Below are positions 63,201-64,000 of a stretch of DNA of 64,000 nucleotides, one piece after another (position 1 is the first letter of the stretch; the number at the start of each line of letters is the position of its first letter). The stretch is from contig NZ_MAOC01000093.1 of assembly GCF_001884135.1 (NCBI RefSeq), forward strand, positions 148,021 to 212,020, read 5' to 3'. Under the pieces are notes generated by a model, which worked only from the letters and a program-made list of their open reading frames with translations, searched no databases and was not told the DNA's origin. Origin of the DNA: Bacillus nitratireducens. Its GTDB lineage: Bacteria; Bacillota; Bacilli; Bacillales; Bacillaceae_G. Both the position numbers and the translations under genes were made by a program.

Positions 63201-63335
63201 TGCGGGGTTATCGATGCTTGGTAAAAATTCCATAGGTAATTTAGAGCCGGAATAAACGCCGAGTATGGAAATGAGAAAAACCATGATGATAATAGCAGCT
63301 CGGTTTTTTAATGAAAACTTTGTTAACCTATCCAT
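60291..63335 (-). CDS. swrC: RND-family efflux transporter (SwrC/AcrB-like)
   Basis: A 1014-residue AcrB-type RND exporter, which uses protons to expel drugs or lipopeptides. The 12-TM layout has two large extracytoplasmic domains (about residues 30-330 and 545-835). The proton-relay Asp pair is in GGLAVAVGRLVDDSIVVIENI (in part), and the second half has GIVVTNAIVLIER. No membrane-fusion or outer-membrane partner is nearby, as is usual in Gram-positive SwrC/YdgH-type proteins. The symbol is by analogy with B. subtilis SwrC (surfactin resistance). Confidence 0.88.
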   Translation of the reverse strand: MDRLTKFSLKNRAAIIIMVFLISILGVYSGSKLPMEFLPSIDNPAITVTTLSQGLDAETMTKDVTDPLEKQFRNLEHIDGITSSTHEGLSRIDIAYTSKANMKDAAREVEKAINTIKLPKDVTKPVVSQLNTSMIPLAQITIQKQNGFSKADEKQIEKEIVPQLESIDGVANVMFFGKSTSELSIVLDPNQLKDKNVTSQQVLTVLQGKETSTPAGAITVNKEEYNLRVIGDIKNVNDIKNITVTPQVKLQDVAQIELKQHYDTISHINGEEGTGLVIMKEPSKNAVAIGKEIDKKIKDISKQYKDQYSIKLLASTHEQVENAVTSMGKEVILGAIAATLIILIFLRSFRTTLIAVVSIPLSILLTLFLLHQSNITLNILTLGGLAVAVGRLVDDSIVVIENIFRRLQKEPFSKDIILDATKEVAVAITSSTLTTVAVFLPIGLVSGVIGKLMLPMVLAVVYSILSSLIVALTVVPLMAFLLLKKTKRRNSHSSPRYVATLKWALSHKFIILLTSFLLFAGSIAAYILLPKANIKSEDDTMLSVNMTFPADYDSEAKKQKAFNFEKKLLSNSDVTDVILRMGSSAEDAQWGQTTQNNLATIFVVFKKGSDIDQYIKELKKEHTAFEPAELDYIKTSYSDSGGGNNLQFNVTATNETNLQKTANIVETKLKSMDSLSKVKTNIEESKKEWQIHIDQTKAEQLGLTPELAAQQVSFLMKKSPIGEISINNEKTTIMIEHKKASINKQEDILNTNILSPINGPIPLKDIATISEKQLQTEIFHKDGKETIQITAEASSDDLSKVSAEVNKAIADLDLPNGAKVNIAGATESMQENFTDLFKIMGIAIGIVYLIMVITFGQARAPFAILFSLPLAAVGGILGLIISRTPVDVNSLIGALMLIGIVVTNAIVLIERVQQNRENGMETREALLEAGSTRLRPIIMTAITTIVAMLPLLFGQSQAGSMVSKSLAVVVIGGLAVSTVLTLVVVPVMYELLDKIGRKRRSRRKISTSTETPDI

Positions 63336-63789
63336 AAGATAATTCCTCCATTAGTTTATTTATAGTTGTGTGGGCACTTTCTTACTATATAACAAAAAAT
63401 GGATATTTTTCATTAATTAAATGTAAAAAAATTCTAACAATAATCTTAAGCTAATATTTTGAAGGGAAGTTCGTTATTTATGAAAGTGAAATTCCTGATT
63501 GTTGAAGCGAAGCGTTAATTAAAGTTTTTCTCTAGTGTAGTGGACTCGTTTTTTGTTACTCTACATTTAAATGTTTTTTTGTCCTTCTTAAGTAGAGTTG
63601 CGGTTATTGTAAAATTTAAAAGGAAGAGGGCTAAAGATTAGGGATTTATGTGGAATACTGTCTGGTTGATGATAGTGTATAGTAAGTTGTCTACAATCAA
63701 AATGAATGTTTTCAGTAGAAAGGGTAATGGTTCTTTCTATAGAAGAAAGTAGGCTAGATAATTTTTTGTGTTTTTTTATAAAAAAACAC
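63336..63789. other. Intergenic region between the RND gene and the rRNA promoters
   Basis: I see no gene here of more than a few codons. The left part should hold the minus-strand promoter of the RND gene; the right part leads to the rRNA promoters and contains runs of A and T suited to an UP element. Confidence 0.6.
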
Positions 63790-63818
63790 TTGTTATTTAA
63801 AAACCATGATGGTATATT
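63790..63818 (+). promoter_or_regulatory. rRNA operon promoter P1
   Basis: TTGTTA (63790-63795) and TATATT (63813-63818) with 17 bases between. An A/T-rich stretch just upstream could serve as an UP element. Confidence 0.75.
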
Positions 63819-63876
63819 AATAAACGTCGCTGATGCGGAAACGCAGAAAACGACAAAAAGAAATTAAAAAACATAG

Positions 63877-63905
63877 TTGACATCGAAAAATGAAGATGTT
63901 AATAT
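63877..63905 (+). promoter_or_regulatory. rRNA operon promoter P2
   Basis: A consensus TTGACA (63877-63882) and TAATAT (63900-63905) with 17 bases between. It is 87 bases after P1, the tandem arrangement typical of Bacillus rRNA operons. Confidence 0.88.
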
Positions 63906-64000
63906 GATGAAGTCGCTTCTGAAGCGGCGGACAAGTTCTTTGAAAACTGAACGAAACAAACAACGTGAACGTCAATTTTTATTTTTAGATGCTAGACAAA
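63906..64000 (+). other. rRNA operon leader (16S gene begins beyond the window)
   Basis: GTCGCTTC-TGA-GAAGCGGC forms a hairpin (about 63912-63930). TCTTTGAAAACTGAAC follows, the boxA-like sequence that precedes 16S rRNA genes in Bacillus. The 16S start (with GAGAGTTTGATC) is not reached, so no rRNA gene is annotated here. Confidence 0.85.

Overview
The window is about 36% GC, with strong purine-rich ribosome binding sites, many intrinsic terminators and many GTG or TTG starts. Its genes place it in the chromosome of a Bacillus cereus group bacterium (B. cereus, B. thuringiensis or a close relative). The diagnostic set is an inhA2-type metalloprotease and a plcB-sph (phospholipase C, sphingomyelinase) pair, both behind PlcR boxes. 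A NaK-type channel with the TVGDG filter lies between them. Nothing here looks like a prophage, plasmid or insertion sequence. I saw no tRNA, CRISPR array or transposase.

Layout, left to right. 1-840: 3' end of a drug-efflux MFS gene. 900-7360: complete ribose operon rbsR-K-D-A-C-B with a small transaldolase appended, behind a sigma-A promoter and a perfect cre-type operator. 7377-16190: secreted virulence block, inhA2, two small membrane proteins, an MFS exporter, butanediol dehydrogenase, the NaK channel, plcB and sph. 16256-18729: a PLP enzyme overlapping a covalent-FAD oxidase. 18737-31790: envelope and transport genes, including a VanZ-RDD protein, ABM monooxygenase, uppP, a soluble MCP-like protein, a WalR-box 3D-domain protein, a class D sortase, a YHYH protein, a peptide transporter and brnQ. 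31787-40000: a secreted DUF4350-like protein, an amino-acid permease, a purine permease, a GNAT pseudogene and a cation/proton antiporter. 40193-43964: qoxABCD quinol oxidase. 44247-49727: amino-acid permease, C39-like protein, M20 amidohydrolase and a symporter. 49829-53719: a gerA-family germinant receptor operon (probably gerL) with a fourth, very small gene. 53783-56137: feoA with feoB split into two genes. 56413-59436: pstS-pstC-pstA behind Pho boxes but without pstB. 59575-63335: a small P-loop kinase and an RND exporter. 63790-64000: tandem promoters and leader of an rRNA operon whose 16S gene begins beyond the window.

The most useful unannotated signals are these: a 17-bp dyad at the bdhA transcription start whose core recurs twice upstream of an amino-acid permease; a 41-codon fourth gene in the germinant receptor operon; four copies of a dispersed bcr-like repeat; the split FeoB; a WalR box; the Pho-box array; and terminators whose inverted-repeat arms extend into neighbouring coding sequence. 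Most genes are ordinary core genes of the B. cereus group. I did not find a clearly new multi-gene system.
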